Shown: positions 1-5,868 of the stretch, piece by piece
How the letters are laid out: each line of letters starts with the position of its first letter
Position numbering within the stretch: the stretch's first letter is position 1
NCBI GenBank assembly: GCA_003523945.1
Contig: DOFS01000636.1
Location: 1 to 10,867 of the forward strand
Direction: 5' to 3'
DNA from: Nitrospiraceae bacterium
GTDB taxonomy: Bacteria > Nitrospirota > Nitrospiria > Nitrospirales > UBA8639
Length of the DNA stretch: 10,867 nucleotides
The notes under the pieces: model-generated
Told to the model about the DNA's origin: nothing
The model's database searches: none
What the model saw: only the letters and a program-made list of their open reading frames with translations
Position numbers and translations under genes: made by a program

Positions 1-771
1 TATTTTTTTTCCAAGGCCAACGCTAAAAAAATCTCGTTACGAAAAAAATATGACCGGTTCAGAGAACTGACTCCAATTCTGGCTTACAAACGCGACAAGC
101 AAAAAGATCTGAACGAAGTAAAATTACTGGAATGGCGATTACTCACGCAACTCAGTGACTGGCAAGGGAAAGTCAAAAATATCGACAAGATTCTGGGCGA
201 CTATGAGGCGCTTCCCATTTGGAAACGGATGGGTATGCAGGTGGCGGGTAAGAACATCGACACGTTGGCCGAATACCGGGTAATTTACCGAGGCAAAATT
301 CATGACCTCATGAAAGAAGTCGAAGTAGCCCAACGACGAATTAAAGAATTGATTCCCGAAGCCACCGTTCCCAAAGACCTGCGACCGGAATACGATGAAT
401 TAAAGGAAGAAATCAAACGATTGGGCGGCACCAAAAAAATTCGGGAAATGTTGTCCGCTGGAGAAGGGACGAACCGACAAGCATTCGCACAAAACAAACG
501 TATCTTAACCTGCACTCCGGGCCGAATCCTCACCGACCCACTATTTCGAAAAGTTCCCTATGACTTATTGATCATCGATGATGCCCCACGCATCCCCGCT
601 CCTCTCTTACTTGCTGCTACCGGGACCATTCGTGAGCGAATCATTCTCAGTGGCGACACTTCTGACCTGCTACCAGGAGAACCTGGAACGCCATCCTCTC
701 CTTACCGCTGGCCACAAGCCTTTTTGGAAACCCTTCTGGGCCCTTCGGCTCAACCCACCAGCGTGGGGTAA
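1..771 (+). CDS. Partial helicase-like ATPase, C-terminal part
   Basis: The frame is open from the first base of the window, so the N-terminus lies outside; about 256 residues are visible up to the TAA. The first two thirds are highly charged and rich in Lys, Glu, Arg and Leu, as in an extended helical or coiled-coil region. Around residues 188-194 the segment YDLLIIDDAP looks like a Walker B motif of superfamily 1 helicases, followed by LLLAATGTIRERIILSGD, which resembles the helicase motif III region with its Gly-Asp. No later helicase motifs follow, because the protein ends about 55 residues on with a Pro/Ser-rich tail. It is therefore either a degenerate family member or a gene shortened at its 3' end. 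The gene is chromosomal, left of the island. The helicase assignment rests only on this motif pair; the substrate is unknown. Confidence 0.6.
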   Translation, partial: YFFSKANAKKISLRKKYDRFRELTPILAYKRDKQKDLNEVKLLEWRLLTQLSDWQGKVKNIDKILGDYEALPIWKRMGMQVAGKNIDTLAEYRVIYRGKIHDLMKEVEVAQRRIKELIPEATVPKDLRPEYDELKEEIKRLGGTKKIREMLSAGEGTNRQAFAQNKRILTCTPGRILTDPLFRKVPYDLLIIDDAPRIPAPLLLAATGTIRERIILSGDTSDLLPGEPGTPSSPYRWPQAFLETLLGPSAQPTSVG

Positions 772-876
772 CTTCACGGAATATTTCCTCATGCCTGTAA
801 AGCCAATGTGTCATTCAGGAAGAATGGCTCGGGTAGGATGGTTACAAAAAAACCGCAACAACAGAACAACGGTAAC

Positions 877-905
877 TTGACCGCATTTCCCTAAAAGATG
901 ATAAT
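877..905 (+). promoter_or_regulatory. Promoter of tRNA-Leu
   Basis: TTGACC at 877-882 and GATAAT at 900-905 are separated by 17 bp; each matches the sigma70 consensus at five of six positions. Transcription would begin around 912, a few bases before the mature tRNA 5' end at 917, which is a usual arrangement for a tRNA gene. Confidence 0.7.
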
Positions 906-916
906 CGCACTCACGT

Positions 917-1003
917 GCCGAAGTGGCGGAACTGGCAGACGCACTAGATTCAGGGTCTAGCGCCCTCCGGGGTGTGCGGGTTCAAATCCCGCCTTCGGCA
1001 CCA
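917..1003 (+). tRNA. tRNA-Leu (anticodon CAG), integration target
   Basis: The 7-bp acceptor stem GCCGAAG (917-923) pairs with CTTCGGC (993-999), followed by an encoded ACCA end (1000-1003). The anticodon stem CTAGA (944-948) pairs with TCTAG (956-960) around the loop TTCAGGG (949-955), giving anticodon CAG at 951-953. The long variable arm and the T arm GCGGG-TTCAAAT-CCCGC identify a class II tRNA, here leucine reading CUG. Everything from the anticodon loop onward is duplicated at 9758-9812, so the present 3' part may come from the integrated element. The gene stays functional after insertion because the replaced segment is identical. Confidence 0.97.
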
Positions 1004-1006
1004 TCT
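949..1006 (+). repeat. attL core (58-bp direct repeat, left copy)
   Basis: This segment is identical over 58 bp to 9758-9815. It begins exactly at the first base of the tRNA anticodon loop and ends 3 bases after the CCA. Tyrosine integrases that use tRNA genes often cross over in the anticodon loop or T loop and leave such a duplication. The integrase gene ends 43 bp further on. The two copies are 8809 bp apart, which gives the element length. Confidence 0.95.
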
Positions 1007-1048
1007 GTTTTTTCCCTTTACTATCAATCATTTAAGCCTCTCTTTCCC

Positions 1049-2155
1049 TTACAATTCGACTCCCACGGCATCACCGACCGCCTTAGGGGTTATCCCTACT
1101 TTTGTCATGTTTTTGTCAAGTGACGATTCCTTTTTGAGGAATGGGCCATCTAAAGACCGGACCGCCTCGGCTTTATGGGCGGGAGACAGATGGGCATACC
1201 GCATAGTCATCGCCAAGGACTTATGCCCTAAGAGTTCGCCCACGGTGACAATGGGGGTTCGTCTCATCACCAACCACGAGGCGAAGGTATGCCGAAGGTC
1301 ATGGAAATGAAAGTCGGGAATTTTGGCCTGTTTGCAGGCCCATTCAAAGCGCTTCCGCGTGTCTTTGAACTGGTGCCCCTCTTCGTCATGAAAGACCCAC
1401 GGCACGTCAATTCGGGTTCGCAGACCGACCAGCACCGACCGCACGGTTTCATTGAGGGGAATATCACGGGCTTCTCCGTTTTTGGTGTGCGTCAAACGAA
1501 TGACCCCCTGCTTGAGGTCCACCTGCTCCCAGGTTAGGGAGAGCACTTCGCCCCGCCGCATGCCGGTATAGAGTGTAGTCAGCACCAAGGCCTTAAAACT
1601 TCCCCGGCAGTGTTCGAGGATTGTTCGGGCTTCCTGTTCATCCTCCAAGTACCGCAACCGGCCAGGCGGCTCACGATCCTTTTGCACGTCCCTCAAGTCT
1701 TGCCGGATTTCCTTCCGGACCATCTTCCACGCCACGGCCTTCGTCAGGGCATGCTTGATCGTCGCCAGTTCCTTGTTGATCGTGGCTGGTCCCACCCCTT
1801 CCCCACGTCGAGTCTGCCGGTACTCTTCCAACATCTTAACGGTGATGGCATGAATGGGGGGATTCCCCAAGATCCGCTTAAAATGCGCCACATGATATTC
1901 CTTGGTCTCAACACTGCGCTGGTGACTAACATGCTTCAGGTAATCGGCAAAGAAGTCATCCAGTGGCACCGGCTTAAAGGCTTGGGTTGGAAGGATACCC
2001 TCCATGGCTTCCTTCCGCCGGTCAATCAACCGCTTCTCGGCCTCAGACTTATTTGTGGTCTTGCACGATTCAAACTGCTGCTTTCCGAGGGCATCGCGAA
2101 AGGTCATCCACCATACCGGCCCACGCTTATAGAGTCCCTTCGTGGATCGCGCCAC
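1049..2155 (-). CDS. int: Tyrosine recombinase, integrase of the island
   Basis: A 368-residue phage-type integrase that would recombine the element's attP with the tRNA-Leu attB and, with a directionality factor, excise it. An N-terminal arm-binding region (about 1-60) precedes a SAM-like core-binding domain (about 65-150) and the catalytic domain (about 165-335). Visible catalytic residues are Arg200 in TGMRRGE, Lys225 in THTKNGE, His285 and Arg288 in HDLRH, His311 in LGHKS, and the nucleophile Tyr320 in MRYAHL. The start is GTG, with GGAGGG about 8 bases upstream. It is the last gene of a five-gene operon and points toward the tRNA. Its C-terminal codons (DKNMTK) overlap the left arm-type repeat at 1101-1124, so that DNA is both coding and probably a binding site. 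Length and motifs are complete. Confidence 0.96.
   Translation of the reverse strand: MARSTKGLYKRGPVWWMTFRDALGKQQFESCKTTNKSEAEKRLIDRRKEAMEGILPTQAFKPVPLDDFFADYLKHVSHQRSVETKEYHVAHFKRILGNPPIHAITVKMLEEYRQTRRGEGVGPATINKELATIKHALTKAVAWKMVRKEIRQDLRDVQKDREPPGRLRYLEDEQEARTILEHCRGSFKALVLTTLYTGMRRGEVLSLTWEQVDLKQGVIRLTHTKNGEARDIPLNETVRSVLVGLRTRIDVPWVFHDEEGHQFKDTRKRFEWACKQAKIPDFHFHDLRHTFASWLVMRRTPIVTVGELLGHKSLAMTMRYAHLSPAHKAEAVRSLDGPFLKKESSLDKNMTKVGITPKAVGDAVGVEL
1101..1124 (+). repeat. Left arm-type site candidate (two TTTGTCA direct repeats)
   Basis: TTTGTCA occurs at 1101-1107 and 1112-1118, 11 bp apart (about one helical turn). Positions 1102-1124 match 9596-9618 in the same orientation at 22 of 23 bases. 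A paired site inside both ends of an integrative element fits integrase or excisionase arm binding. It lies within the 3' end of int. Confidence 0.65.
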
Positions 2156-2187
2156 GGATTAGCCCTCCTCGATCTCTAAAGACCTTT

Positions 2188-2487
2188 TCATACTAAAACC
2201 AGCCGAGGCCGGACTTCCTTGTCCTCCCTGTCGTAGTCCTCCTCGGCACACCAGGCGGCAATATTCTTGGCTACAATGTCGCGCACGATATATTCTGTCA
2301 GCTTGCGGCCTATCGGCTCCAAATCGGCGTTCAACCCCATCACCCACGCCTGTTTAGCGAGATAGAGCACCGCCGCATTCGTGAACTCATGAAGGCTCCT
2401 ACTGGGATATTCCGCCTGGAAATTCGTTAGCGCCGCCTGCGCCTCAGCCGAAAACTGTATGGTGATCTTTTTGGTTGCATTCTTCAC
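2188..2487 (-). CDS. Ribbon-helix-helix-like DNA-binding protein
   Basis: A 99-aa protein starting at GTG, chosen because AAGGAGGTG stands immediately upstream at ideal spacing; longer versions lack such a site. The N-terminal part (KKITIQFSAEAQAALTNF, then helices through about residue 45) has the strand-helix-helix pattern of MetJ/Arc-type proteins. The remainder is an amphipathic, acidic tail ending in RLVLV. It lies 32 bp upstream of the integrase in the same operon. A role in regulating int or acting as an accessory factor in recombination is inferred from position only. No specific family name can be given. Confidence 0.7.
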   Translation of the reverse strand: MKNATKKITIQFSAEAQAALTNFQAEYPSRSLHEFTNAAVLYLAKQAWVMGLNADLEPIGRKLTEYIVRDIVAKNIAAWCAEEDYDREDKEVRPRLVLV

Positions 2488-2516
2488 GGCACACCTCCTT
2501 CTCTCATGATAATGAG

Positions 2517-2729
2517 TCAAACGGCTTCGGTGATCTCTCGCGCCACAAAGCAATTCTGGTGCGCCTTGGAATAATTATCTATATCGCGTTTCGCCGCCTG
2601 GATGGTCCGATGGCCGAAACTCAAACACATAAAAGGTAGCCCGGTTTCTGCCTTGCATTCTTGGCAGTCACGGGCCACCCAATACAACACCGCTCGGCGT
2701 CGTTTGATTGCGCGGTTCAGTGAACGCAT
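2517..2729 (-). CDS. Small hypothetical protein of the integrase operon
   Basis: A 70-aa basic protein starting MRSLNRAIKRRR. The ATG is preceded by AAAGGAGGTT at good spacing, which decides the start over longer alternatives. Cysteines in a CQEC pair (about residues 21-24) plus two later ones (about 34 and 58) might bind a metal, but no complete known motif is evident. It lies 25 bp downstream of the 86-aa gene and 29 bp upstream of the RHH-like gene. Function unknown. Confidence 0.7.
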   Translation of the reverse strand: MRSLNRAIKRRRAVLYWVARDCQECKAETGLPFMCLSFGHRTIQAAKRDIDNYSKAHQNCFVAREITEAV

Positions 2730-2754
2730 GGCGTGAACCTCCTTTCTTTTGGGA

Positions 2755-3015
2755 TTACTGACCATCACGAATTTCCTTGACGGCAAACTGCCCGAGGACA
2801 TCCAACCCGCCGTGGTCGTTGAACGTCCCATAGTGCCCCCACACGCGGTCTTGACACCCGGTCAGACGGTGGAGCGTGTTCGTCAATTCTCGCTCGTATT
2901 CCTCACTCCCCGGCCTGGCCGTGGTGGTAAACCGAGACGATCCATGCTCCGTTTCAAGCTCATACATCAAGAGGGTTTGCTTGGTCGTCGCGTTGGCCTG
3001 TGCAGGTCTTCCCAT
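2755..3015 (-). CDS. Small hypothetical protein of the integrase operon
   Basis: An 86-aa protein starting MGRPAQANATTKQTLL, with AGGA six bases before its ATG. The body is hydrophilic, with a likely helix near residues 35-50 (GSEEYERELTNTLHRLTG), and has no membrane segment or catalytic motif I recognise. It begins 9 bp after the stop of the 48-aa RHH gene, so the two are probably translated from one message. Function unknown. Confidence 0.7.
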   Translation of the reverse strand: MGRPAQANATTKQTLLMYELETEHGSSRFTTTARPGSEEYERELTNTLHRLTGCQDRVWGHYGTFNDHGGLDVLGQFAVKEIRDGQ

Positions 3016-3024
3016 AGCGATTCC

Positions 3025-3171
3025 TCATGCTCCTTTCTTTTTGGGTTGGTTGAATTCCTTCTCAAGCAATGCCCGGATAAACCCAGAAACCGTGAAGCCC
3101 TTCCCCCGCAAGGCATACAACTTCACCTTGAGCGGCTTCGGTAGCTGAATAAACACTCGTTCCATTTTCAT
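3025..3171 (-). CDS. Short ribbon-helix-helix protein, first gene of the integrase operon
   Basis: A 48-aa open frame beginning MKMERVFIQLPKPL, with GGGGGTGA just upstream of the ATG. The ERVFIQLP strand followed by KPLKVKLYALR and TVSGFIRALLEKEF is the strand-helix-helix pattern of RHH regulators, with the usual Gly/Ser turn before the second helix. Proteins of this type bind DNA as dimers through the N-terminal strand. As first gene behind the promoter at 3214-3242, which overlaps direct repeats, it is a good candidate for an autorepressor of the operon ending with int. That role is inferred. Confidence 0.75.
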   Translation of the reverse strand: MKMERVFIQLPKPLKVKLYALRGKGFTVSGFIRALLEKEFNQPKKKGA

Positions 3172-3190
3172 AGACTCACCCCCTTTAAAG

Positions 3191-3219
3191 GACGCTATGT
3201 AGATTTAGACGCCATGTTA
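3191..3219. repeat. Operator-like direct repeat in the divergent promoter region
   Basis: GACGCTATGTAG (3191-3202) and GACGCCATGTTA (3208-3219) repeat at 17 bp. The second copy contains the -10 element of the leftward promoter. A related inverted element (CTACATG) occurs at 3256-3262. The spacing and position fit a binding site for one of the two adjacent RHH proteins. Confidence 0.45.
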
Positions 3220-3242
3220 CATATGCTGCATTTTTGCGTCAA
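3214..3242 (-). promoter_or_regulatory. Promoter of the integrase operon
   Basis: Read on the minus strand, TTGACG (3242-3237) and TAACAT (3219-3214) are separated by 17 bp. Transcription would start near 3207, about 35 bases before the ATG at 3171. Matches to sigma70 consensus are 5/6 and 4/6. Confidence 0.55.
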
Positions 3243-3283
3243 GTACCGTTTCTTGCTACATGACCAATATGGTAGAGTTGCCC

Positions 3284-3472
3284 ATGTCAAAAAAAGCCAT
3301 GGAAGACAAACCCGCCCACCTTAATCTACGGAATATCCCTCGAAACACCCTGTTTAAATTGAAGATGGCGGCCGCCGCCGAACAACGCACCCTGAAAGAT
3401 CTCGTTTTGGAGTTGATAGAGGCAAAGATTCAGGAGTTGGAAAAAAAAGGCCTCTTACCGAAAAGCAAGTAG
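3284..3472 (+). CDS. RHH-like DNA-binding protein, divergent from the integrase operon
   Basis: A 62-aa protein on the opposite strand to almost every other island gene. AHLNLRNIP followed by NTLFKLKMAAAAEQRTLKDLVLELIEAKIQ resembles the RHH fold of Arc/FitA-type antitoxins and partition regulators: strand, helix, turn, helix. The basic N-terminus and the long Ala/Glu/Lys helices support DNA binding. I start at 3284, with a weak GGTAGAG upstream, rather than at 3260, where no ribosome binding site is visible. It shares a 110-bp divergent control region with the 48-aa RHH gene, an arrangement typical of opposing regulators of an integrative element. No toxin partner is recognisable next to it. 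Confidence 0.65.
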   Translation: MSKKAMEDKPAHLNLRNIPRNTLFKLKMAAAAEQRTLKDLVLELIEAKIQELEKKGLLPKSK

Positions 3473-3548
3473 CCCCGTTGAAATAATTCTCACACAATCG
3501 CCCGTGATTGGACGATCGCAGGCTGAGCAGGTGTAGAGGCTAGGATAA

Positions 3549-3980
3549 CTATTTGAACTGCACTTGAAACGGGACCGCAGGTTCCTTCCTGAGCAATAGA
3601 TCCACCGCCCTATACGGTGCACCGTCCAGCCGTGCCACCATGTTATCAATAAGATCAACCACAGCCCCGCCATCGTTCGGGATCTTCCGAGTAAAGCACG
3701 CGCCACTTAACAGGACCAAGTAATCATAAGGCACGCGCCTGCTCAACGCCTGTCGCATCAAGGCCAGCGTAGCCTCCACCAGTGACCACCTTCCCCATTT
3801 GACGGGAATGCGTGGCGCCACGAAATGCACGTTAGGCGCCGCGCAGCCTAAGAACGGCGTCATGTCGGTCTTGGCATCGACGTGGATGTCAAAATCCACG
3901 CCACGATCATTCAGCGCACGGACCAGGCGTGGCAAGTGCTCCGGCATGTGATGCGCGAGAATAAGGTACGCTATTTTCAT
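3549..3980 (-). CDS. Truncated GT14-like glycosyltransferase fragment
   Basis: A 143-aa protein whose first roughly 95 residues look like the N-terminal half of Core-2/I-branching (GT14, beta-1,6-N-acetylglucosaminyltransferase-like) enzymes. Supporting motifs are MKIAYLILAH, a DIHVDAKTD stretch (31-39), KWGRWSLVEATLALM (61-75) and DYLVLLSGA (86-94). Bacterial members are normally about twice as long; here the sequence leaves the family pattern right after LLSGA and ends in about 45 residues with no recognised match. The catalytic C-terminal half is absent, so glycosyltransferase activity is doubtful. The ATG overlaps the TGA of the upstream zinc-ribbon gene (ATGA), which implies coupled translation. 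It could be a decayed cargo gene or a reused nucleotide-sugar-binding domain. Confidence 0.65.
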   Translation of the reverse strand: MKIAYLILAHHMPEHLPRLVRALNDRGVDFDIHVDAKTDMTPFLGCAAPNVHFVAPRIPVKWGRWSLVEATLALMRQALSRRVPYDYLVLLSGACFTRKIPNDGGAVVDLIDNMVARLDGAPYRAVDLLLRKEPAVPFQVQFK

Positions 3981-4159
3981 GACGCATCTCTTGGTTCTGT
4001 AGGAAAGGGAGATTGAATATTCCCGCAGGCGTCACACACCAAGCCGATCCGGACAGAAGGGCCACAGAGAGGCAGACGACTGTCTTCAACTATTTTAGGT
4101 CGCAAATTCCCGCCACAATACCGGCAGATATGCAGGCTATGTAGCGCGTCAATCATCAT
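3977..4159 (-). CDS. Small zinc-ribbon protein
   Basis: A 60-aa protein with two CxxC pairs, CRYC (12-15) and CDAC (42-45), 26 residues apart, a typical zinc-ribbon arrangement. Zinc binding is inferred. The start MMIDALHSLH has AGGGA upstream at about 8 bases. Its stop overlaps the start of the glycosyltransferase-like gene. It shares the CRYCG motif with the 52-aa protein at 5644-5802, so the two may be related. Nucleic-acid or protein binding is possible; function unknown. Confidence 0.65.
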   Translation of the reverse strand: MMIDALHSLHICRYCGGNLRPKIVEDSRLPLCGPSVRIGLVCDACGNIQSPFPTEPRDAS

Positions 4160-4226
4160 GGTGTGGTTCCCTGCTATTTCTTACAAATCGTCCCGGTAGC
4201 CAAGTACAAAACGATCAAACCAGTCA

Positions 4227-4727
4227 TCATTTTCCCCGCCTGGCACTTACCATGGAATCACGCAAGCCTTTATCGAGCACTTGTTGAGTAATGCGTGCGG
4301 CCTCTTTCCCGATCCGGGCTCGCAGGCGTGGCTCAATCTTCCGGAAAGTGTCTTTAAATGGCTGCTCCAGTTTGGCCGCATGAAACCCGAGGAACCGGCT
4401 CAGATAGCCCACCAACACAATCCCGCTTTTACCCACCACCACCTTCGTCAGGACATGGGATAGTTGTGCCCCCTTGCCCTCTTTGTTTTTAATTTTCGTG
4501 AAGGTCTTTTTCTTGGACTTGAGCGTGAACCCCACGGCTCGCCTCGGCAGGTTGATCCCAGGCGGCCCGAACAAATAATTCTTGCGAAATTCTGTTTTAA
4601 ACTTCGCCGCTTCCCGCGCGTACTCCCGTTTCAGAGTGGCGAGAATGAGTTTTGGAGCCAGCTTCCGGGCCTCTTCCAAGCCTTTAATATTCACAATCTC
4701 GAACGTAACGCTATCATTGAAGGCCAT
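4227..4727 (-). CDS. Phage HK97 gp10 / tail-completion-like protein
   Basis: A 166-aa protein. The ATG at 4727 is chosen because AAAGGGG precedes it; a GTG at 4736 would add three residues. The layout recalls HK97 gp10-type and related tail-completion proteins: a short N-terminal strand region (VTFEIVNIKGLEEARK), a long basic helix with AREAAKFKTEFRKNYL, a Gly/Pro-rich LFGPPGINLPRR region, a beta-rich middle (KVVVGKSGIVLVGYLSRFLGFHA), then a PF-motif and a final helix through IEPRLRARIGKEAARITQQVLD. Family members join the head and tail of siphophages. No other structural gene is present, so it may modify a helper phage particle or be a prophage remnant. The assignment rests on overall pattern without a diagnostic motif. 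Confidence 0.45.
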   Translation of the reverse strand: MAFNDSVTFEIVNIKGLEEARKLAPKLILATLKREYAREAAKFKTEFRKNYLFGPPGINLPRRAVGFTLKSKKKTFTKIKNKEGKGAQLSHVLTKVVVGKSGIVLVGYLSRFLGFHAAKLEQPFKDTFRKIEPRLRARIGKEAARITQQVLDKGLRDSMVSARRGK

Positions 4728-4830
4728 ACCGCTCACCCCTTTCTTGGACTAAATCGCCCGTTGACCAAGCCGGAAATTTTCCACACATTTTTTTCAGAAA
4801 CCGGACCCCCCAGGGTATGACGTCCTCCCC

Positions 4831-4862
4831 CACCTTGCGTTGAAACTGACAACAATGTTTAC
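4831..4862 (+). repeat. 32-bp direct repeat, copy 1
   Basis: It differs from copy 2 at four positions only (the third base, and a GAA/TTT block). The shared core is ACTGACAACAATGTTTAC, which contains TTGTCAGT on the minus strand. Confidence 0.8.
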
Positions 4863-4900
4863 AGTCAAATATGTGTTTTTAAAATATTCCGCCATTCCGC

Positions 4901-4932
4901 CATCTTGCGTTTTTACTGACAACAATGTTTAC
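4901..4932 (+). repeat. 32-bp direct repeat, copy 2
   Basis: The second copy, exactly 70 bp after the first. The 18-bp core ACTGACAACAATGTTTAC is perfectly conserved, suggesting a protein binding site rather than a random match. Confidence 0.8.
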
Positions 4933-4996
4933 GCATCATCGTTTAATGTTGGGAGCGCGTTGTTACAAAATTATTCTATATTTTCAAATAGTTAAC

Positions 4997-5158
4997 TTAA
5001 ATTATGTCAACTAAGTAGACTGTCAACCAATTATAATTTATGCAAATTGTCAACTTTCTGCGCTGCTCGATCACCGTACTGACAGGGTGTCCAGAGGGAC
5101 CCAGTTGTAAACTTAGTTCACACATAAAGGCATCTAAATGTACGGTCTGAGTCATCAT
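4997..5158 (-). CDS. Possible 53-aa peptide
   Basis: An open frame MMTQTVHLDAFMCELSL... with AAGGAA at good spacing before ATGATG, starting 22 bp after the preceding gene. The second half is composed of AT-rich repeat-bearing DNA (three TGTCAAC motifs at 5005-5054), so only the N-terminal half looks like ordinary coding sequence. It may be a real small gene whose 3' end overlaps a control region, or chance. No family recognised. Confidence 0.35.
   Translation of the reverse strand: MMTQTVHLDAFMCELSLQLGPSGHPVSTVIEQRRKLTICINYNWLTVYLVDII
5005..5054 (+). repeat. Three TGTCAAC motifs
   Basis: TGTCAAC occurs at 5005-5011, 5021-5027 and 5048-5054, inside AT-rich DNA. On the minus strand each reads GTTGACA, so each also resembles a -35 hexamer. 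They may be iteron-like sites or alternative promoters facing the 4727 operon. Confidence 0.5.
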
Positions 5159-5180
5159 TAGTTTCCTTGCTGAAGTTGCC

Positions 5181-5666
5181 TCAGTCTCGATTTCCGTGCC
5201 GGTAGATCTCTGCCGCCCGACCAGGATAGATCCAGCGCCACACCTGCGAAGGTTGAACACCACACACCAAACTAAGAGTATCAACGGCCAACTCCACAAG
5301 CGCCCGGTGTGGTCGCACCGCTGCCGGTCGTCCTGGTCCTCGCCCGGTCAATGGTGTGGTCTTCACATCCCACAACCACCACAAGTTTTGTCCGATTGCC
5401 ACCTTCATCCGCTTAAGTGACATCGAGGCCTCTTTGCTCCCGCCGCACCACATCCTCGTTAGTGGTGGAGACGATGGGAGTGTCCAGATAAACTGCTTTT
5501 GCCCACTCAAGGCTTTCTCAACGGTGGATAACGAACGGCCAACCTGCCGGGCAATTTCCCGATTCGGAAACCCACTCCCATTCAGTTCCAGCATGAAGTT
5601 GAATACCCTGTCCCTCTCTGCTTCGCCTATCTGCGTTATGCCGTTAGGCTTCAAGGGACACCCCAT
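5181..5666 (-). CDS. HTH DNA-binding protein, frame probably altered by a frameshift
   Basis: An uninterrupted 161-aa frame starting MGCPLKPNGITQIGEAERDR. Residues 14-51 form a helix-turn-helix of the resolvase/sigma-like kind (FPNREIARQVGRSLSTVEKAL). From about residue 52 to 80 the sequence looks unlike natural protein. In the -1 frame over the same DNA a plausible continuation (SLEWAKAVYLDTP... to a TAA at 5413) would give an 84-aa protein. The downstream half of the long frame makes sense alone as an 80-aa protein (5181-5423) starting MSLKRMKVAIGQNLWWLWD, with PGRPAAVRPHR and a helical VDTLSLVCGVQPSQVWRWI; it would overlap the 84-aa gene by 11 bp. So these are probably two coupled genes joined by one base lost near 5514-5516, or a recoding event. 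The start overlaps the zinc-ribbon gene by 23 bp. Confidence 0.55.
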   Translation of the reverse strand: MGCPLKPNGITQIGEAERDRVFNFMLELNGSGFPNREIARQVGRSLSTVEKALSGQKQFIWTLPSSPPLTRMWCGGSKEASMSLKRMKVAIGQNLWWLWDVKTTPLTGRGPGRPAAVRPHRALVELAVDTLSLVCGVQPSQVWRWIYPGRAAEIYRHGNRD

Positions 5667-5802
5667 CAAGTGAATGCTCCACCGCTGCACAGTGAGGACA
5701 GACCGGCACCATGCCTTCTTCGGTCTGTCCAAGGAAGAGGACATGGCCACAATACCGGCACCGGCTTTCTGGTTCATTGATCTGTTGCTGTTGGAGAAGC
5801 AT
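5644..5802 (-). CDS. Small zinc-ribbon peptide
   Basis: A 52-aa protein with CRYC (15-18) and CPHC (35-38), a compact zinc-ribbon spacing, starting MLLQQQQINEPES. The ATG at 5802 is preceded by AAGGAAGGTG, which decides the start; the frame extends upstream to 5904 but without a good site. Its last codons overlap the HTH gene. It is similar in style to the 60-aa zinc-ribbon protein at 3977-4159. Zinc binding is inferred and the role is unknown; such peptides in phages often act as small regulators. Confidence 0.6.
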   Translation of the reverse strand: MLLQQQQINEPESRCRYCGHVLFLGQTEEGMVPVCPHCAAVEHSLDGVSLEA

Positions 5803-5825
5803 CGAGTCACCTTCCTTTCGTATGC

Positions 5826-5868
5826 CCGGAGTCCCCTCCGTCGCAGAATTACAACGGAGGGGTTCCGG
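5826..5868. repeat. Strong imperfect hairpin in an intergenic gap
   Basis: CCCCTCCGT (5833-5841) and ACGGAGGGG (5854-5862) form a perfect 9-bp stem with a 12-base loop. The stem is extended by CCGGA (5826-5830) and TCCGG (5864-5868) across a small 2/1-base bulge. It lies in the 157-bp gap between the coiled-coil gene and the zinc-ribbon gene, just upstream of the latter's ribosome binding site. No U-run follows on either strand, so a simple terminator is not indicated; RNA processing or translational control is possible. Confidence 0.7.

Larger units (their letters stand above)
4728..4996. other. AT-rich gene-free gap with repeats, origin-like
   Basis: No credible gene is seen in these 269 bp. 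The gap contains TTTTCCACACA (4777-4787), one mismatch from a DnaA box. It also holds two 32-bp direct repeats (4831-4862 and 4901-4932, start-to-start 70 bp, 28 of 32 bases identical) and a tandem CCGCCAT pair (4889-4903). A very AT-rich stretch follows from 4970. Such a cluster could be a replication origin or a control region for the operon starting at 4727. I find no convincing -35/-10 pair for that operon. Confidence 0.4.

Noticed and set aside
578..880. A 100-aa plus-strand frame overlapping the end of the helicase-like gene
   Set aside because: It overlaps a better frame open from the window start, has no ribosome binding site, and its composition looks random.
1289..2179. Long plus-strand frames opposite the integrase (for example 1610-2179)
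   Set aside because: They lie antisense to a complete integrase with all catalytic residues and have no ribosome binding sites or recognisable motifs.
3495..3510. Terminator hairpin CAATC/GATTG between the convergent genes
   Set aside because: Only 5 bp of stem and no U-run on either strand.
4831..5054. Transposon ends of the Tn7 or Tn5053 type, because of TGTCA-rich repeats
   Set aside because: No terminal inverted repeats, target duplication or transposase genes are visible; the boundaries are the tRNA att sites instead.
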